Shown piece after piece: positions 62,988 to 64,000 of a stretch of DNA of 64,000 nt. Source of the DNA: Qipengyuania flavescens (GTDB lineage: Bacteria > Pseudomonadota > Alphaproteobacteria > Sphingomonadales > Sphingomonadaceae); the NCBI RefSeq assembly GCF_029688735.1, contig NZ_JARULD010000004.1:186001-250000 (forward strand). Reading direction: 5' to 3'. Position 1 is the first letter of the stretch; every line of letters begins with the position of its first letter. A program made the position numbers and the translations under genes. The notes below the pieces were generated by a model that was given only the letters and a program-made list of their open reading frames with translations, did no database searches and was not told where the DNA came from.

Positions 62988-63491
62988 ATGACCGATTCCG
63001 CTTCCGCCAGTCCCGATCATCGCATCGCCAAGGTCGACCTCGACGAGGAGACGATTATCTGGCGCAATGCCGATATCGAGCAGGAGAGGAAGATCGCGAT
63101 CTTCGACCTGATCGAGGAGAACACCTTCAAGCCGCTGCGCGCAGCCGAGCGCGGGGCCAGCGGTCCCTATCACCTGCGGCTGGCGGTGCGCGACGGGCGG
63201 CTGTTGATGACGATCGCCGATACGTCGGACGAATTGCTCGAGGAACTATTGCTCGGCCTGGCCCGCTTCCGCCGCCCGATTCGCGAATATTTCGCCATTT
63301 GCGACAGCTATTACCAAGCAATCCGCAAGGCCACTCCGGCCGAGATCGAGACGATCGATATGGCTCGCCGCGGGGTGCACAATCGCGCCGCCGAACTGCT
63401 GATCGAGCGGCTGGAAGGCAAGATCGATACCGACTTCGCCACCGCGCGCAGGCTGTTCACGCTGATCTGCGTGCTGCATATCAAAGGCTGA
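62988..63491 (+). CDS. UPF0262 family protein
   Basis: A 167-residue soluble protein. RKIAIFDLIEENTFKP, YHLRLAVRDGRLLMTI, RFRRPIREYFAICDSYYQAIR and MARRGVHNRAAELLIERLEGKI match UPF0262, an alphaproteobacterial family of unknown function. The start at 62988 (MTDSASAS) is used; the frame is open to 62919. The next gene begins five bases later. Confidence 0.93.
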   Translation: MTDSASASPDHRIAKVDLDEETIIWRNADIEQERKIAIFDLIEENTFKPLRAAERGASGPYHLRLAVRDGRLLMTIADTSDELLEELLLGLARFRRPIREYFAICDSYYQAIRKATPAEIETIDMARRGVHNRAAELLIERLEGKIDTDFATARRLFTLICVLHIKG

Positions 63492-63495
63492 TCGG

Positions 63496-64000
63496 GTGGC
63501 TCGCAGCAAGCGCAAGCGCAAGGCGAAGCAGCAGGGGCTGTCCGGCGGTGCCAAGGCGGCGCTGTTCCTGTTGCTCATCGTCGGCGTCGGCTGCGCGTAC
63601 TTATGGTACGACCGGCGCGACTGGCGTCCGGACGAGGCGGAATGGCCGGACCAGGGCGCAATCATTGCCATTAGCGACGGGCCGGTCGCTTTCGACACGC
63701 TTAAGGGGCTTGGAGCCAGCTTCGCCTATATCGAGGCGAGCGACGGCAACGAGGGCCGCGATGTCGCCTTCGCACAGAATTTCTCGCGGGCAAGAGCGGC
63801 CGGTCTCGAGGTCGGTGCCGCGCATCGGTTCGATCCTTGCAAAGTGGCGGACGGGCAATCGGCGAATTTCGTCACCATGGTGCCGCGCGATGCGAGCCTG
63901 TTGCCGCCGGCCATTCTGCTGGAACGCACCGCAGCTGATTGCCCGGAGCGCATCTCCGACGCCGCAGTCCAGAGCGAGTTGATGACGCTGGTCAACCAGA
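63496..64000 (+). CDS. GH25-like (lysozyme fold) protein, degenerate active site (partial)
   Basis: Runs off the right edge; 168 codons are visible. A very basic N terminus precedes one membrane segment (AALFLLLIVGVGCAYLWY) and then a domain with the GH25 pattern (FAYIEASDGNEGRDVAFAQNFSRARAAGLEVGAAHRF). The first catalytic Asp of GH25 (DVS) is replaced in AIIAIS, and the later DxE region reads LLERT, keeping only the Glu. Lysozyme activity is therefore doubtful. The start is GTG 63496, five bases after UPF0262. Confidence 0.75.
   Translation, partial: MARSKRKRKAKQQGLSGGAKAALFLLLIVGVGCAYLWYDRRDWRPDEAEWPDQGAIIAISDGPVAFDTLKGLGASFAYIEASDGNEGRDVAFAQNFSRARAAGLEVGAAHRFDPCKVADGQSANFVTMVPRDASLLPPAILLERTAADCPERISDAAVQSELMTLVNQ

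Overview
The window reads as chromosomal DNA of a GC-rich alphaproteobacterium, most likely Sphingomonadales and probably the Erythrobacteraceae. The reasons are the high GC coding bias throughout, a UrcA-family protein, a UPF0262 protein, a TonB-dependent receptor, a class Ia ribonucleotide reductase and the run ftsE-ftsX-DUF218-acyltransferase. Most of the 64 kb is housekeeping. There is no rRNA, CRISPR array, insertion sequence or prophage. Two tRNAs are present: Gly-GCC at 31859 and Leu-GAG at 46048.

Layout, left to right. 1-9.5 kb: UrcA protein (partial), guaA, a CHRD lipoprotein, then two [4Fe-4S] HhH-GPD DNA glycosylases on either side of an atypical Nramp-like transporter, followed by DUF924, tldD, a CHCC zinc-finger protein and an ABC ATPase. 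9.5-16 kb is the most unusual stretch. It holds nadB, two paralogous secreted proteins whose ribosome-binding sites both sit in a hairpin, and between them a leftward unit with a Cys-rich protein and two double-glycine-leader peptides, ended by a strong terminator. 16-22 kb: nrdA and nrdB, separated by opposite-strand genes for a diguanylate cyclase, a DUF2171 protein and a hydrophilic protein. 21.9-23.1 kb: a lower-GC restriction-modification pair (MT-A70 methylase and BglII-type endonuclease) meeting tail to tail. 23.2-26 kb: two thermonuclease-like proteins and a DUF1294/Excalibur protein.

26.5-30 kb: argB, then a tightly coupled chain YggT-folD-lipoprotein-MarC. 30-32 kb: a Lon N-terminal-domain protein and a thioredoxin co-chaperone. 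32-36 kb: a ZnuD-like TonB receptor, a saccharopine-dehydrogenase-like protein and dcd. 36-46 kb: putA, glpD-mtnP, a divergent PEP carboxylase and a patatin-like protein. 46-50 kb: an MJ0042 protein facing ftsE-ftsX-DUF218-plsC. 50-54 kb: acyl-CoA metabolism (enoyl-CoA hydratase facing a racemase-ALDH-MaoC unit). 54-64 kb: ExoD, ftsH, small envelope proteins, DUF3667, DUF3072, rpoZ, a phospholipase D, dnaB, UPF0262 and a partial GH25-like protein.

An 89-bp palindromic intergenic repeat occurs twice, at 8406 and inverted at 30038. The candidates for an undescribed system are the double-glycine peptide operon, the paired hairpin-masked ribosome-binding sites beside it, and the adenine-methylase/BglII-type restriction pair. 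All names come from reading sequence and remembered family features. No database search was run.
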